The notes beneath the pieces were generated by a model, which was not told where the DNA came from, did not search any database, and worked only from the letters and a program-made list of their open reading frames with translations. From positions 124,001-188,000 of the forward strand of contig NZ_JAHBOI010000001.1 of NCBI RefSeq assembly GCF_018531425.1: DNA of 64,000 bases, in the 5' to 3' direction. Positions 40,443 to 49,375 of this stretch are shown piece after piece. This stretch comes from Paenarthrobacter sp. DKR-5 (GTDB lineage: Bacteria > Actinomycetota > Actinomycetes > Actinomycetales > Micrococcaceae). Within the stretch, counting starts at the first letter, position 1, and each line of letters begins with the position of its first letter. A program made the translations under genes and the position numbers.

Positions 40443-41434
40443 TGACCGAAGACGCTGGCATCCTCGAGGACAGCGCACAGCAGAGCAGCACGGAGACCGT
40501 CCCGCCCGCGGGGCCGGCGGACGTCCTCGCCGCCGGTGCGCTGTGCTGGCGCGCCCGCAAGGGCCGGCTCGAAGTGCTGCTGATCCACCGTCCGCGCTAC
40601 GACGACTGGTCCTGGCCCAAGGGAAAGATGGATCCGGGCGAAACCGTCCCGGAAACGGCAGTGCGCGAAGTCCGCGAGGAAATCGGGCTCGAAATCACCC
40701 TCGGCCGGCCGTTGCCCACCATCAGGTATCAGGTCGCCGCCGGCGCAAAGGACGTGTACTACTGGGCGGCGAAAGCTGACGGTATGCGGGCCATCCCTGA
40801 CGGCAAGGAAGTCGACGCTGTCATGTGGTGCGCCCCCGAGAAAGCCCTGGAGCTGCTCAGCAACCCCTCGGACCGGGAGCCATTGGAGGCTCTCTCCACC
40901 GCGCACGGCCGGGGCGACCTGGACACCTGGCCGCTGATCATCGTGCGCCACGCCAAGGCGAAACCGCGCTCGGCCTGGTCGCGCGCCGAAGGCGACCGGC
41001 CGCTGGCAGCCACCGGCCGCCGCCAGGCCCTGGCCGTGCAGCGGCTGCTGATGGCCTGGCAGCCGAGCCGTATCGTGAGCAGTCCGTGGCTGCGCTGCGT
41101 CGCGACGGTCTCCCCGTATGTGAAGGCGACCGGCACTAAGCTCAAGCTGGACGATGCGCTCACCGAGGCCAAACACCAGCGGCATCCGCGCAAGACCGCC
41201 GCCAGCGTGGAGGGCCTGTTCGACAAGCACCGCCCGGTGGCGGTGTGCACGCACCGGCCGGCCCTGCCGACAGTGCTGGCCCAGCTCGCCGGGCACATGC
41301 CGGGCCGCCTGCGCGCCCTGCTGCCGGAGACCGACCCCTACCTCACACCGGGTGAAATGATCGTCCTGCAGGTCAGTGCCAGCAACAACAGCCGCATCGT
41401 CTCCTACGAGAGATACAAGCCCTTCGACGACTAG
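40442..41434 (+). CDS. mutT1: MutT1-like Nudix hydrolase/histidine phosphatase fusion
   Basis: 330-aa two-domain protein. Residues about 27-140 form a Nudix domain with the box GKMDPGETVPETAVREVREE starting at Gly61. Residues 164-330 form a histidine-phosphatase domain beginning IIVRHAKAK (Arg169, His170). This is the architecture of mycobacterial MutT1, which removes 8-oxo-dGTP and dinucleoside polyphosphates. It is translationally coupled to ppk by TGATG, as in related actinobacteria. Confidence 0.92.
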   Translation: MTEDAGILEDSAQQSSTETVPPAGPADVLAAGALCWRARKGRLEVLLIHRPRYDDWSWPKGKMDPGETVPETAVREVREEIGLEITLGRPLPTIRYQVAAGAKDVYYWAAKADGMRAIPDGKEVDAVMWCAPEKALELLSNPSDREPLEALSTAHGRGDLDTWPLIIVRHAKAKPRSAWSRAEGDRPLAATGRRQALAVQRLLMAWQPSRIVSSPWLRCVATVSPYVKATGTKLKLDDALTEAKHQRHPRKTAASVEGLFDKHRPVAVCTHRPALPTVLAQLAGHMPGRLRALLPETDPYLTPGEMIVLQVSASNNSRIVSYERYKPFDD

Positions 41435-41440
41435 GACACC

Positions 41441-41503
41441 GCGCGAACGGCCACCAACGGCGGGCTCCACGCACCGGAAGCCGCCGTTACCGGCCGTTCG
41501 CGC
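41441..41503. terminator. Long inverted repeat between mutT1 and thyA
   Basis: Arms GCGCGAACGGCC (41441-41452) and GGCCGTTCGCGC (41492-41503) are perfect. A 3-nt internal loop precedes a further 8-bp arm AACGGCGG/CCGCCGTT. It begins 7 bp after the mutT1 stop. It has no T tract, so it would be a T-less terminator or RNA stability element. Confidence 0.65.
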
Positions 41504-41558
41504 ACCGGGCCACAAAGCCGCTGGCCGCAAAGCCCCTGGCCGGGAAGACCGCGCCGGA

Positions 41559-41564
41559 TAGACT
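41559..41564 (+). promoter_or_regulatory. -10 box, putative leaderless thyA promoter
   Basis: TAGACT, exactly 6 nt before the GTG start at 41571. No ribosome binding site. Confidence 0.55.
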
Positions 41565-41570
41565 GGGCCG

Positions 41571-42374
41571 GTGACTATTCCCACCCCGTACGAAGACCTG
41601 CTGCGCGATGTGATGGAGCACGGCACGCCCAAGGGCGACCGCACCGGCACGGGCACGCGGAGCGTCTTCGGGCGCCAGATCCGCTTCGACCTGGCCGAGT
41701 CGTTCCCGCTGATCACCACCAAGCGCGTGCACTTCAAGTCAGTGGCCCTGGAATTGCTCTGGTTCCTGCGCGGGGACTCCAACGTGTCGTGGCTGCAGGA
41801 GCGCGGGGTGAAGATCTGGAACGAGTGGGCCGACGAGCACGGCGAGCTCGGACCTGTCTACGGCGTGCAGTGGCGTTCCTGGCCGACCCCCGACGGCGGG
41901 CACATCGACCAGATCGCGCAGGTCGTCGAAAGCCTGAAAAGCAACCCCGATTCGCGCCGGCACATTGTCTCCGCGTGGAACGTCGCCGAAATCTCCAAGA
42001 TGGCGCTGCCGCCCTGCCACGCGTTCTTCCAGTTCTACGTGGCCGACGGCAAGCTCTCCTGCCAGCTCTACCAGCGCAGCGCCGACATGTTCCTCGGCGT
42101 CCCGTTCAACATCGCCTCCTATGCCCTGCTTACCCTGATGGTCGCCCAGCAGACCGGGCTGGAACCGGGCGAGTTCATCTGGACCGGCGGGGACACCCAC
42201 ATCTACGACGACCACGTCGAGCAGGTCACCGAACAGCTCACCCGCAGCCCGTTCCCCTACCCGACCCTGCGGCTGCGCCGGAAGCCCGACTCCATCTTCG
42301 ACTACGAGCTGGAGGACTTCGAGGTCCTGGACTACCAGCACCACCCCGCGATCAAGGCGCCGATCGCGGTATGA
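41571..42374 (+). CDS. thyA: Thymidylate synthase
   Basis: 267-aa enzyme methylating dUMP to dTMP with methylene-tetrahydrofolate. The nucleophilic Cys149 lies in [13 protein letters not shown], with [19 protein letters not shown] after it and the GDTHIYDDH motif near residue 205. The start is GTG, six bases after a TAGACT -10 box. folA overlaps its stop by 4 nt (ATGA), coupling the two folate-cycle enzymes. Confidence 0.98.
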   Translation: MTIPTPYEDLLRDVMEHGTPKGDRTGTGTRSVFGRQIRFDLAESFPLITTKRVHFKSVALELLWFLRGDSNVSWLQERGVKIWNEWADEHGELGPVYGVQWRSWPTPDGGHIDQIAQVVESLKSNPDSRRHIVSAWNVAEISKMALPPCHAFFQFYVADGKLSCQLYQRSADMFLGVPFNIASYALLTLMVAQQTGLEPGEFIWTGGDTHIYDDHVEQVTEQLTRSPFPYPTLRLRRKPDSIFDYELEDFEVLDYQHHPAIKAPIAV

Positions 42375-42910
42375 GCAGGCAGGAAGCCGGACCGCGGATC
42401 GGGATGATCTGGGCGCAGACGCTCGGCGGCGTGATCGGCGCGAACGGCACCATGCCCTGGCACCTGCCGGAGGATCTCGAGCACTTCCGGCGCACGACGA
42501 ACGGCCACCCCGTCGTCATGGGCCGCAGGACCTGGGACTCCTTCCCGGCCCGCTACCGGCCCCTGCCTGGCCGCACGAACATCGTGATCACCGGCCAGCA
42601 GGACTGGGCGGCCGACGGCGCCGTCGTCGTGCACTCCCTCGACGAAGGCCTGGCGGCGGCCCGGACGGCTTCGGGCAGCGACGAGATCTGGGTCCTGGGC
42701 GGCGGCAAGGTCTTCGGCGAGGCAGCACCGGGGGCCGACACCGCCGTCGTCACCATCATCGATTCCCACGCGGCCGGAGACACCCACGCCCCGGAACTCG
42801 GACCGGACTGGACCCGGCAGCTCTCCGACCCCGCCGACGGCTGGCACACCTCCCGCAACGGCACCCGGTACCGCTTCGAACACTGGACCCGCACCCCGGG
42901 TGTGGCGTAA
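42371..42910 (+). CDS. folA: Dihydrofolate reductase
   Basis: 179-aa enzyme regenerating tetrahydrofolate from the dihydrofolate released by ThyA. Motifs: [27 protein letters not shown] with the catalytic acidic residue after [18 protein letters not shown], and [15 protein letters not shown] overlaps the thyA stop. Target family of trimethoprim. Confidence 0.96.
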   Translation: MSRQEAGPRIGMIWAQTLGGVIGANGTMPWHLPEDLEHFRRTTNGHPVVMGRRTWDSFPARYRPLPGRTNIVITGQQDWAADGAVVVHSLDEGLAAARTASGSDEIWVLGGGKVFGEAAPGADTAVVTIIDSHAAGDTHAPELGPDWTRQLSDPADGWHTSRNGTRYRFEHWTRTPGVA

Positions 42911-42938
42911 CCAACTGCGGGTGCCGGCGGCCGGCCGG

Positions 42939-42944
42939 TAAAAT
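42939..42944 (+). promoter_or_regulatory. -10 box, putative leaderless asd promoter
   Basis: TAAAAT, exactly 6 nt before the ATG at 42951; CTGCGG 18 nt upstream is a weak -35. No ribosome binding site. Confidence 0.6.
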
Positions 42945-42950
42945 GGCCGC

Positions 42951-44078
42951 ATGACTTCTTCCGTGGGCTTCGTCGGTTGGCGCGGCATGGTCGGTTCCGT
43001 CCTGATGCAGCGCATGCAGGACGAGAACGACTTTGCCGACATCAACCCCGTCTTTTTCTCCACCTCCAACGCCGGGGGTGCCGCGCCGTCGTTTGCCGCC
43101 GGCGCCGGGTCGCTCAAGGACGCCTACGACGTCGGCGCGCTGGCGAAGCTGCCCATCATCGTGACCGCGCAGGGCGGGGACTACACCAAGGAGGTGTACC
43201 CGAAGCTGCGCGCCGCCGGCTGGGACGGCCTCTGGATCGACGCCGCCTCCACCCTGCGCATGGACGAGGATTCGATCATCGTCCTCGATCCGGTGAACCG
43301 CGACGTCATCGACGCAGGCCTGAGGTCCGGCGTGAAGAATTTCATCGGCGGCAACTGCACCGTTTCCTGCATGCTGATGGGCCTTGGCGGCCTTTTCAAG
43401 CAGGGCCTGGTCGAGTGGGGCACCTCGATGACCTATCAGGCGGCCTCCGGCGGGGGTGCGCGCCACATGCGCGAGCTGCTCAACCAGTTCGGCGCCCTCA
43501 ACGGGGCCGTCGCAGACGAATTGGCGCACCCGTCCTCGGCCATCCTGGAGATCGACCGCAAGGTGCTCGCCGCGCAGCGCAGCCCGGAACTCGATGCAAG
43601 CCAGTTCGGCGTGCCGCTGGCCGGCTCGGTGATCCCGTGGATCGACGCCGACCTCGGCAACGGCCAGTCCAAGGAAGAGTGGAAGGGCGGCGCCGAGACG
43701 AACAAGATCCTCAAGGGCGCCGGCTTCGAGGACCACCGCATCCCGTTCGATGGCCTCTGCATCCGCATCGGCGCCATGCGCTCGCACTCCCAGGCCCTGA
43801 CCTTGAAGCTGACCGAGGACCTCTCCGTGGCGGAGATCGAGAAGATCATCGACGCCGACAACGAGTGGGCCAAGGTGGTGTCCAACACCAAGGAAGCGTC
43901 CTTGGAGCAGCTCACCCCGATCGCCGTCACCGGAACGCTGGACATCCCGGTGGGCCGGATCCGCAAGCTGGAAATGGGCCCGGAGTACATCAGCGCATTC
44001 ACCATCGGCGACCAGCTGCTGTGGGGCGCCGCGGAACCGCTGCGCCGGATGCTCAAGATCGCCATCGGCACCCTCTGA
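42951..44078 (+). CDS. asd: Aspartate-semialdehyde dehydrogenase
   Basis: 375-aa enzyme of lysine, threonine and methionine synthesis (and of diaminopimelate for the cell wall). [18 protein letters not shown] at 5-22 is the NADP loop of the E. coli-type enzyme, and the catalytic Cys136 is in [12 protein letters not shown]. The E. coli-like type is notable because many actinobacteria carry the GATGxVG-type Asd. Transcript probably leaderless. It ends 7 bp before a convergent MFS gene. Confidence 0.95.
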   Translation: MTSSVGFVGWRGMVGSVLMQRMQDENDFADINPVFFSTSNAGGAAPSFAAGAGSLKDAYDVGALAKLPIIVTAQGGDYTKEVYPKLRAAGWDGLWIDAASTLRMDEDSIIVLDPVNRDVIDAGLRSGVKNFIGGNCTVSCMLMGLGGLFKQGLVEWGTSMTYQAASGGGARHMRELLNQFGALNGAVADELAHPSSAILEIDRKVLAAQRSPELDASQFGVPLAGSVIPWIDADLGNGQSKEEWKGGAETNKILKGAGFEDHRIPFDGLCIRIGAMRSHSQALTLKLTEDLSVAEIEKIIDADNEWAKVVSNTKEASLEQLTPIAVTGTLDIPVGRIRKLEMGPEYISAFTIGDQLLWGAAEPLRRMLKIAIGTL

Positions 44079-44085
44079 ACCGGGT

Positions 44086-45321
44086 CTAGGCCGCCGGACG
44101 CCTCAGCAGGGGCACGAAGACGGCCAGGGCGACCACCTGGGTGGCGATCGTGAAGGCTGTCAGGCCGGGCAGCGACACCGCATAGAGCGCGCCGATGACC
44201 GTTGAACCGGCAAGCCATGCAACGCCGTAGATGGCGGTGAAGATGCCGTAGCCGGTGCCGCGCCGGTCCCGCGGTACGAGATCCGCGACGGCGGCGCGCA
44301 GCGTTGATTCGTGGATGCCCAGGGCGGCACCCCAGACCGCGGCACCCACCCAGATCAGCGCCGGCGCCGTGGCGAAGGACAGGAATGGCACCGCAGCCGT
44401 CAGCGGCAGCGCAATGAGCAGCCCGCGCAGCCCGATCCTGTCATAAAGGGCGCCGGACCACAGGGCCGCCAGCGCCGCCGCCCCCATGGACACCGCATAG
44501 GTGACCGGGATCAGCGCCGCCGGGATGACCTTCTGCACCTCAATGTGGTAGGAAATCACGCCGAAGGTGGCGAAGCCGGACATCGAGACGGCGGTGAAGG
44601 CGCTGTACCACCAGAACCGCGCCGGCAGGGGGGCCCTTCGGACGGCCTGCGCCGCCGTGCCGGAGGCATGGGCCGGCTTGTGCGGGTCAAAGCGCTCCGG
44701 TGCAGGGACGGCGCCCCGGAGCAGGACGACGGCGGCCAGGGCCAGCGCGCCGGGGATGGCGAGGACGCCGAACCCTGCCTGGTACCCGGAAATGGCAATC
44801 ATCAGGCTGACCAGGAGCGGGCCGACGAGGGCCCCCGACTGGTCGAGGGCCTCATGGATCGCAAAGGCTTTGCCCCTGCCGATCGCGGACCCCGCATGGG
44901 AGAGCATGGTGTCCCTGGCCGGGGTGCGCACCGCCTTCCCGAACCGCTCGGCCACCACCAGCCCCGCGGCCTGCCACAACGACGCAGCCACCGCCAGCAA
45001 GGGCACGGCGACGACGGTGAGGGCATAGCCGGCGATCGTCAGCGGCCAGTACCGGCGGGTCCGGTCGGCCAGCGGTCCGGTGGCCAGGCGCAGAACCAGG
45101 GCCACGGCTTCGCCGAGGCCGGTGATGAACCCGACCAGGGCGGCCGAGGCGCCCAGGGTCGCCAGGTAGGGACCGGTGATCGAACGGGCCCCCTCGTAGA
45201 CGACGTCGGCGAGCATGCTGACGACGCCGAAGGCGAAGACGAATCCCACGGGTCCGAACCGGTTCTGACGCACGGAGCCCGTTTCTTCCTGCTTGGTTGC
45301 AGGCTGCTCCTGCCCGCTCAC
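44086..45321 (-). CDS. MFS transporter in a fluoride-responsive operon
   Basis: 411-aa protein with about 12 spans. The loop after span 2 reads LATGPLADRTRRYWPLTIAG near residue 80, typical of MFS motif A, and ERFGKAVRTPARDTMLSHA near 130 resembles a subgroup of bacterial MFS proteins of unknown substrate. Its GTG overlaps the crcB stop (GTGA), placing it last in usp-crcB-crcB-MFS. Position behind a fluoride riboswitch suggests a role in fluoride tolerance, but no fluoride-specific residue can be pointed to. A long in-frame extension upstream lies within the crcB genes and is rejected. Confidence 0.82.
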   Translation of the reverse strand: MSGQEQPATKQEETGSVRQNRFGPVGFVFAFGVVSMLADVVYEGARSITGPYLATLGASAALVGFITGLGEAVALVLRLATGPLADRTRRYWPLTIAGYALTVVAVPLLAVAASLWQAAGLVVAERFGKAVRTPARDTMLSHAGSAIGRGKAFAIHEALDQSGALVGPLLVSLMIAISGYQAGFGVLAIPGALALAAVVLLRGAVPAPERFDPHKPAHASGTAAQAVRRAPLPARFWWYSAFTAVSMSGFATFGVISYHIEVQKVIPAALIPVTYAVSMGAAALAALWSGALYDRIGLRGLLIALPLTAAVPFLSFATAPALIWVGAAVWGAALGIHESTLRAAVADLVPRDRRGTGYGIFTAIYGVAWLAGSTVIGALYAVSLPGLTAFTIATQVVALAVFVPLLRRPAA

Positions 45322-45695
45322 AGCACCGCCCCCAGGGCCAGGCCCGCGGCTGCAGCGGCGACGGCCCCCACGAGGGAGCCGACGCCGTTGAGCAGTGCCA
45401 GCCCGGTCCTGCCGGACTGGACCAGCCGTACCGTCTCGAAGCTGGCCGTGCTGAAGGTCGTGTAGCCGCCGAGGAAACCGGTGCCGGCGACCGCCTGCAG
45501 TTCGGCCGGGGCGGCGTGGACGATGACGGCGCCGGCCACCAAGCCCAGCAGGAAGGATCCGGTGAGATTGATCAGGATGGTGCCCGCTGGCAGCGCGCTT
45601 CGCAGCCGGCCGCGGACAAGGCCGTCCACGATGAACCGTGTGCCGGCACCGAAGCCGCCTGCGAGGCCTATCAGGATGACGGTCAGGGCGCTCAC
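45318..45695 (-). CDS. crcB: Fluoride efflux channel CrcB/Fluc, second subunit
   Basis: 125-aa membrane protein with four spans. The GGFGAGTRFIVDG motif near residue 13, the NLTGSFLLG motif in span 2 and the TGFLGGYTTFSTASFE segment near residue 70 are Fluc hallmarks. Fluc channels are antiparallel dimers; two different genes side by side suggest a heterodimer. Overlaps the upstream crcB by 4 nt and the downstream MFS gene by 3 nt. Confidence 0.93.
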   Translation of the reverse strand: MSALTVILIGLAGGFGAGTRFIVDGLVRGRLRSALPAGTILINLTGSFLLGLVAGAVIVHAAPAELQAVAGTGFLGGYTTFSTASFETVRLVQSGRTGLALLNGVGSLVGAVAAAAAGLALGAVL

Positions 45696-46234
45696 CGGCG
45701 CCTCCCTTCGGGCGGAACGTTATGCGGGGCAGCCGCGCGGCGCCGCTTTGTGGTGCGCGTGTGATGGCCGGCCGCGACCCGGATCCCCGCGATGCTGGCG
45801 AGGGCTCCGCCGAGCAAGGTGGCCGCCAGGTACACGAGCGCATCGGTGCCGCGTCCGGCGCTGAACAGGTGGCTCGCCTCCACCGCCATGGTGCTGTAGG
45901 TGGTGAAAGCGCCCATGAAGCCCGTGCCGGCGAGGAGGCGGACCACCCGCAGCCGCCCGGCGTCGGGCCCGCGACGGGCCAGGCCTTCGAGCAGGACGCC
46001 GAGGGCGAACGCCCCGGCGAGGTTGATGCACAGAGTGGGCAGCGGCCAGCCCGCCGGGGAAGGCAGGGCGGAACTGAGCCAGTAGCGGGCAAGCGCCCCG
46101 AGGATGCCCCCGGCGACCACGATGAGCACGAAGCCGGGATGCAGGTGCACCGGCCGGTGAGGGCGCACCTCGCCGAGGGTCTCCGCGTCAGGATCAAGGT
46201 CCGGACCGGCGGCGGTCTTAGCGGGCTGCTCCAT
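45692..46234 (-). CDS. crcB: Fluoride efflux channel CrcB/Fluc, first subunit
   Basis: 180-aa Fluc protein with extra tails: about 38 hydrophilic residues before the GGILGALARYWLSS motif and a basic Arg/Lys/His-rich C-terminus. The NLAGAFALG, TGFMGAFTTYSTMAVEA signature is intact. ATG overlaps the usp stop by TGATG. The unequal tails of the two Fluc subunits may fix their opposite orientations in the membrane (inference). Confidence 0.92.
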   Translation of the reverse strand: MEQPAKTAAGPDLDPDAETLGEVRPHRPVHLHPGFVLIVVAGGILGALARYWLSSALPSPAGWPLPTLCINLAGAFALGVLLEGLARRGPDAGRLRVVRLLAGTGFMGAFTTYSTMAVEASHLFSAGRGTDALVYLAATLLGGALASIAGIRVAAGHHTRTTKRRRAAAPHNVPPEGRRR

Positions 46235-46800
46235 CAGCGGCCTTCCTGGGGCTGGTGCCTGGTATGCGGGGCGAGAGGTACAACCAGTACGGGACGGAGC
46301 TGACGGTGCGTCAGATGCACGGCGACCGAGCCGGTGAGCAGTTCCTCCAGCCGGGCACCGAGGCCGCGTTCGCGGGTCCCGACGACGATGACGGAGGCAT
46401 CAACGGTCTCGGCAAGCCTGCCGAGGGCGCGGGCAGGGTCTCCAGCGAGGGTAACGAAGGACCAGGCCACGCCGGACCCGGCGAGCGCCGCCGCGAGCTG
46501 ACCCTTGATGGCTGCACCGATGCCTTCGACGTCGTCGTCGATCCCGTCCGGGTCGATCGGTCGCGCCTGGCCCGCGCCATCCGGTTCTTCCCTGAGGTAG
46601 GTGGTGACGTCGACGTAGGCGCAGACCAGGTCGACGCCGAGGCTGTGGGCCAGGTCCGCGGCGCGGTGCGCTACGGCCAGCGGCTGGCCGGGGACGACCC
46701 CCATCAGGACGGGTCCGGATATCCTGCGCGGCGTGTAAGCGGGACCCGGGGCCGGGTCCGGTTCGCCGGCGCGGTGCAGGGCGGAGCCTGGTTCACTCAT
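46234..46800 (-). CDS. Universal stress protein family protein
   Basis: 188-aa single UspA domain. The core begins ISGPVLMGVVPGQPLAVAHR near residue 28 and the ATP-binding-like motif is VVGTRERGLGARLEELLTGS near residue 136. It is the first gene of the operon with two fluoride channels; usp genes are known to occur downstream of fluoride riboswitches. GAGAGGACC precedes the ATG at 46800; a 40-residue upstream extension would run through the leader and is rejected. Confidence 0.86.
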   Translation of the reverse strand: MSEPGSALHRAGEPDPAPGPAYTPRRISGPVLMGVVPGQPLAVAHRAADLAHSLGVDLVCAYVDVTTYLREEPDGAGQARPIDPDGIDDDVEGIGAAIKGQLAAALAGSGVAWSFVTLAGDPARALGRLAETVDASVIVVGTRERGLGARLEELLTGSVAVHLTHRQLRPVLVVPLAPHTRHQPQEGR

Positions 46801-46908
46801 GGACGGTCCTCTCGGTGAAACTGCTGTCCTCGGGCCTGCCGGGGCGTGAGGAGGCGGGACACACGCAGCCGCATCCGGACATGGACAACCTACCTTTCGT
46901 GCTGCAAA

Positions 46909-46989
46909 GGCAGGAACCATCAGCCGTGCGGCGGTTCGGACGGCGGCACACCCGGTGCACGCGCTGTCCCGGCGGGATCCATCACCGTC
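46909..46989 (-). promoter_or_regulatory. Fluoride riboswitch (crcB motif) candidate
   Basis: On the minus strand the P1 stem is GGTG/CGCC (GGTGATGGATCCCGCC), enclosing GATGG. P3 is AGC-g-CGTGC with GCACG-GCT, directly followed by TGATGGTTCCTGCC. The loop GGATCC pairs with GGTTCC in five of six positions, giving the pseudoknot. These elements have the order and spacing of known fluoride riboswitches, but with a larger P3 loop. It lies about 110 nt upstream of usp-crcB-crcB, exactly the expected target genes. Identified by eye; a covariance search would settle it. Confidence 0.8.
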
Positions 46990-47052
46990 ATCAGAGACTA
47001 CAGGCAGCTCCCGCGTCGCCGCCAGACGGCGGCCTGCGCTGCCGCAGGGCCG

Positions 47053-48144
47053 TCACCCGGCCAGGAACCGCCGGTAGCGCTCCGCCTCACGCTCGAAGGC
47101 CGCCCTGCGGCCGGGACTAAGCTCTTCGAACGGGACAGGCACCACGGCGAGCCCGGCTGCCGAAGCCTTCGTCCTCCACGTGCCGACGATGCTCCCGCCC
47201 GCGACAATGACGGGCTTGAACACGCCGTTGCCGCCGGGGACGATCTTTTCCGCATGTGCCGGGGGCAGGGCGGCAGTCCGGTCGGCGTAACCGAGCAGGA
47301 ACTCGTCGAACGCCGGCAGCGCCAGCAGTGACCTCGCGCCGGGCGCAGCGCCGAGCAGGGCCTCCGCCTCGGCGGCGATCCAGTAGGTACGGCCGCCCGT
47401 TTCGAAGGAGACCAAACCCTTGGCGGCCGCACGGATACCGCGGCGCACCTCTGTCAGCGGCAGCTTGGTCCACCAGGCAAGGTCCCTCTCGGTCGCCGGT
47501 CCATGGCTGCGGAAGTAGCGCAGCGCGAATTCCGCCAGCGCCTCGTCGCGCTCCAGTGCGCGGCTGGCGCGGATCCACTCGTCGAACAGGACCAGGAGCT
47601 GCCCGTCCCGCTCCAGCGGCCCCTGGACCAGCAGCCCTTGCAGGCACAGCGCCGCGAGCAGGTGGATGCCGCGCTGGCCGCCGGTGCTTAGCCCCGCTGC
47701 TTCGAAGGCGTCGAAGAGTGTCCTCCTGCTGGCGGCGCGGTCGCCCGCCAGCAGCGCAACGGCCGACTCGGCGGCGGCCGAGAGGTCCCCGGGGCCAATC
47801 CCGAGCTGGCGGAACCGGGTGCCCATGCTGCGAAGAGTGCGGGGGCCGCCGAGGTCCAGCATCCAGCGCAGGTCCTCCGGGGCAACGAGGTGCAGTGTGC
47901 CGCGCATCGGCCAGGAGCGGACGATCTCGCCGGCGTTCAGTGCCTGCTCGACGGCGGAGCGTCCCGCCCCGGGCGTGCGCCGGCCCACTGCCCACAGGAC
48001 GGCGGCGAGGTCCTGCGCCTGCATCGCGGTCATCCGGCGGACGACGTCGGCCGGGGCTGCCCCGGCGTCGACCCGGCCGGCGAGGAGCCCGTGCGCGGCC
48101 AGCCGCATCCGCGCGAGCTGCCGCGGCGCCACGTCGATCGTCAT
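47053..48144 (-). CDS. Winged-helix DNA-binding protein (HTH_42, AlkZ-like)
   Basis: 363-aa protein of the AlkZ/YcaQ superfamily, tandem winged helices used by DNA glycosylases that unhook interstrand crosslinks. The catalytic Q-phi-Q-like segment reads MQAQDLAAVLWAVGRR near residue 40, and PMRGTLHLVAPEDLRWML near 79 and the C-terminal LPAFDEFLLGYADRTAAL near 276 are family features. Which subfamily (AlkZ, AlkX or other) cannot be decided. It follows the fluoride operon upstream on the same strand but is separated by the riboswitch. Confidence 0.82.
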   Translation of the reverse strand: MTIDVAPRQLARMRLAAHGLLAGRVDAGAAPADVVRRMTAMQAQDLAAVLWAVGRRTPGAGRSAVEQALNAGEIVRSWPMRGTLHLVAPEDLRWMLDLGGPRTLRSMGTRFRQLGIGPGDLSAAAESAVALLAGDRAASRRTLFDAFEAAGLSTGGQRGIHLLAALCLQGLLVQGPLERDGQLLVLFDEWIRASRALERDEALAEFALRYFRSHGPATERDLAWWTKLPLTEVRRGIRAAAKGLVSFETGGRTYWIAAEAEALLGAAPGARSLLALPAFDEFLLGYADRTAALPPAHAEKIVPGGNGVFKPVIVAGGSIVGTWRTKASAAGLAVVPVPFEELSPGRRAAFEREAERYRRFLAG

Positions 48145-48223
48145 GCCTGCATGGTGCCATGCCGCCGCCGGGCCGGTCGACGGAAGCGGTCAGGATCAGT
48201 CAGCGGTCAGGCACGGACCGCGC

Positions 48224-49330
48224 TCAGTCGAACAGGATGACCTGCCGGACGGCCTTGCCATCGGCGAGCTGGTCCATGGCCGCGTTGATGTCCTCCAGCC
48301 GGATGTGCGAGGAGATCAGTTCCTCCACCGGCAGCTTTCCCTCACGCCAGAGCTGGGCGTAGCGGGGAATGTCGCGTGCGGGCACCGCTGACCCGAGGTA
48401 GCTGCCCACGATGGTGCGCGCCTCCGCGGTGATGGTCAGCGGGAAAATCTGCGCGCGGGCTTCGGGGGACGGAAGGCCGGCTGTCACCGTTGTGCCGCCT
48501 GGCTCGGTGGCTGTGAAGGCGGTCTCGAAGGCGCGCGCGTTCCCGGCGCACTCGATGACGTACTTCGCCTTGATGCCCTGCTCTGTCACCTCCTGCGGGG
48601 TGTAGGTCTCGTGGGCGCCCAGGCGCGCGGCCTGCTCCAGCTTGTCCGGCAGCGTGTCGACCGCAACCACGCGGGAGACGTTCTGGGACACCGCCGTGAT
48701 CAGGGCCGCCATGCCGACCCCGCCAAGACCGACGATCATGACACTGTCTTCGGGCTTCGGCCGGGCGGCGTTGAGCACGGCGCCGCCGCCGGTCAGCACG
48801 GCGCAGCCGAGGACGGCGGCGACGTCGGCCGGGACGTCGTCCCCGACCGGCACGGCCGAGGCCCGGTCCACGACCGCGTACGTGGCGAAGCCCGACACCC
48901 CGAGGTGGTGGTGGACCTGCTCGCCGTTGCGGGTGAGATGCCGGGTGCCGTGCAGGAGTTCGCCGGCGTTGTTGGCCCGGGAACCCGCCGTGCAGGGCAG
49001 CCGGCCGTCCTCCGCGCAGTTCGCGCACTCCTCGCAGCGCGGCAGGAAGCTCATGACCACGCGCTGTCCCGGTTCCAGGTCAGTGACCGCTGACCCTGTC
49101 CGGATGACCCGTCCTGCCGCTTCGTGGCCCAGCAGCATCGGAACCGGCCGCACCCGGTTGCCGTCGACCACGCTCAGGTCCGAGTGGCAGACGCCGGCCG
49201 CTTCCAGCTTGACGAGGAGCTCTGTCGGTCCGGGCTCGCCGAGGTCCAGCTCGGTGACGGTGATCGGGGCGGACTCCGCGTAGGGCCGCGGCCGGCCGAT
49301 CTCTTCCAGTACTGCGCCAACGATCTTCAT
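48224..49330 (-). CDS. Zinc-dependent alcohol dehydrogenase (MDR family)
   Basis: 368-aa medium-chain dehydrogenase. Catalytic zinc ligands: Cys48 in GVCHSD and the His in LLGHEAAG. Structural zinc cysteines are in PRCEECANCAEDGRLPC. The Rossmann loop is GLGGVGMAALI near residue 200, with Asp225 in VVAVDTLPDKLE suggesting NAD over NADP. Similar to class III-type alcohol dehydrogenases; substrate not determinable. GAGGGGA precedes the ATG. Confidence 0.9.
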   Translation of the reverse strand: MKIVGAVLEEIGRPRPYAESAPITVTELDLGEPGPTELLVKLEAAGVCHSDLSVVDGNRVRPVPMLLGHEAAGRVIRTGSAVTDLEPGQRVVMSFLPRCEECANCAEDGRLPCTAGSRANNAGELLHGTRHLTRNGEQVHHHLGVSGFATYAVVDRASAVPVGDDVPADVAAVLGCAVLTGGGAVLNAARPKPEDSVMIVGLGGVGMAALITAVSQNVSRVVAVDTLPDKLEQAARLGAHETYTPQEVTEQGIKAKYVIECAGNARAFETAFTATEPGGTTVTAGLPSPEARAQIFPLTITAEARTIVGSYLGSAVPARDIPRYAQLWREGKLPVEELISSHIRLEDINAAMDQLADGKAVRQVILFD

Positions 49331-49375
49331 CGATCCCCTCGCTCGCTTCGCTTGATGGGTGTGGGTGGTGTGCTG

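Noticed and set aside
45322-46197. 292-residue extension of the MFS protein through both crcB genes
   Set aside because: Both CrcB proteins have full Fluc motifs in the other frames; the extension is a shadow.
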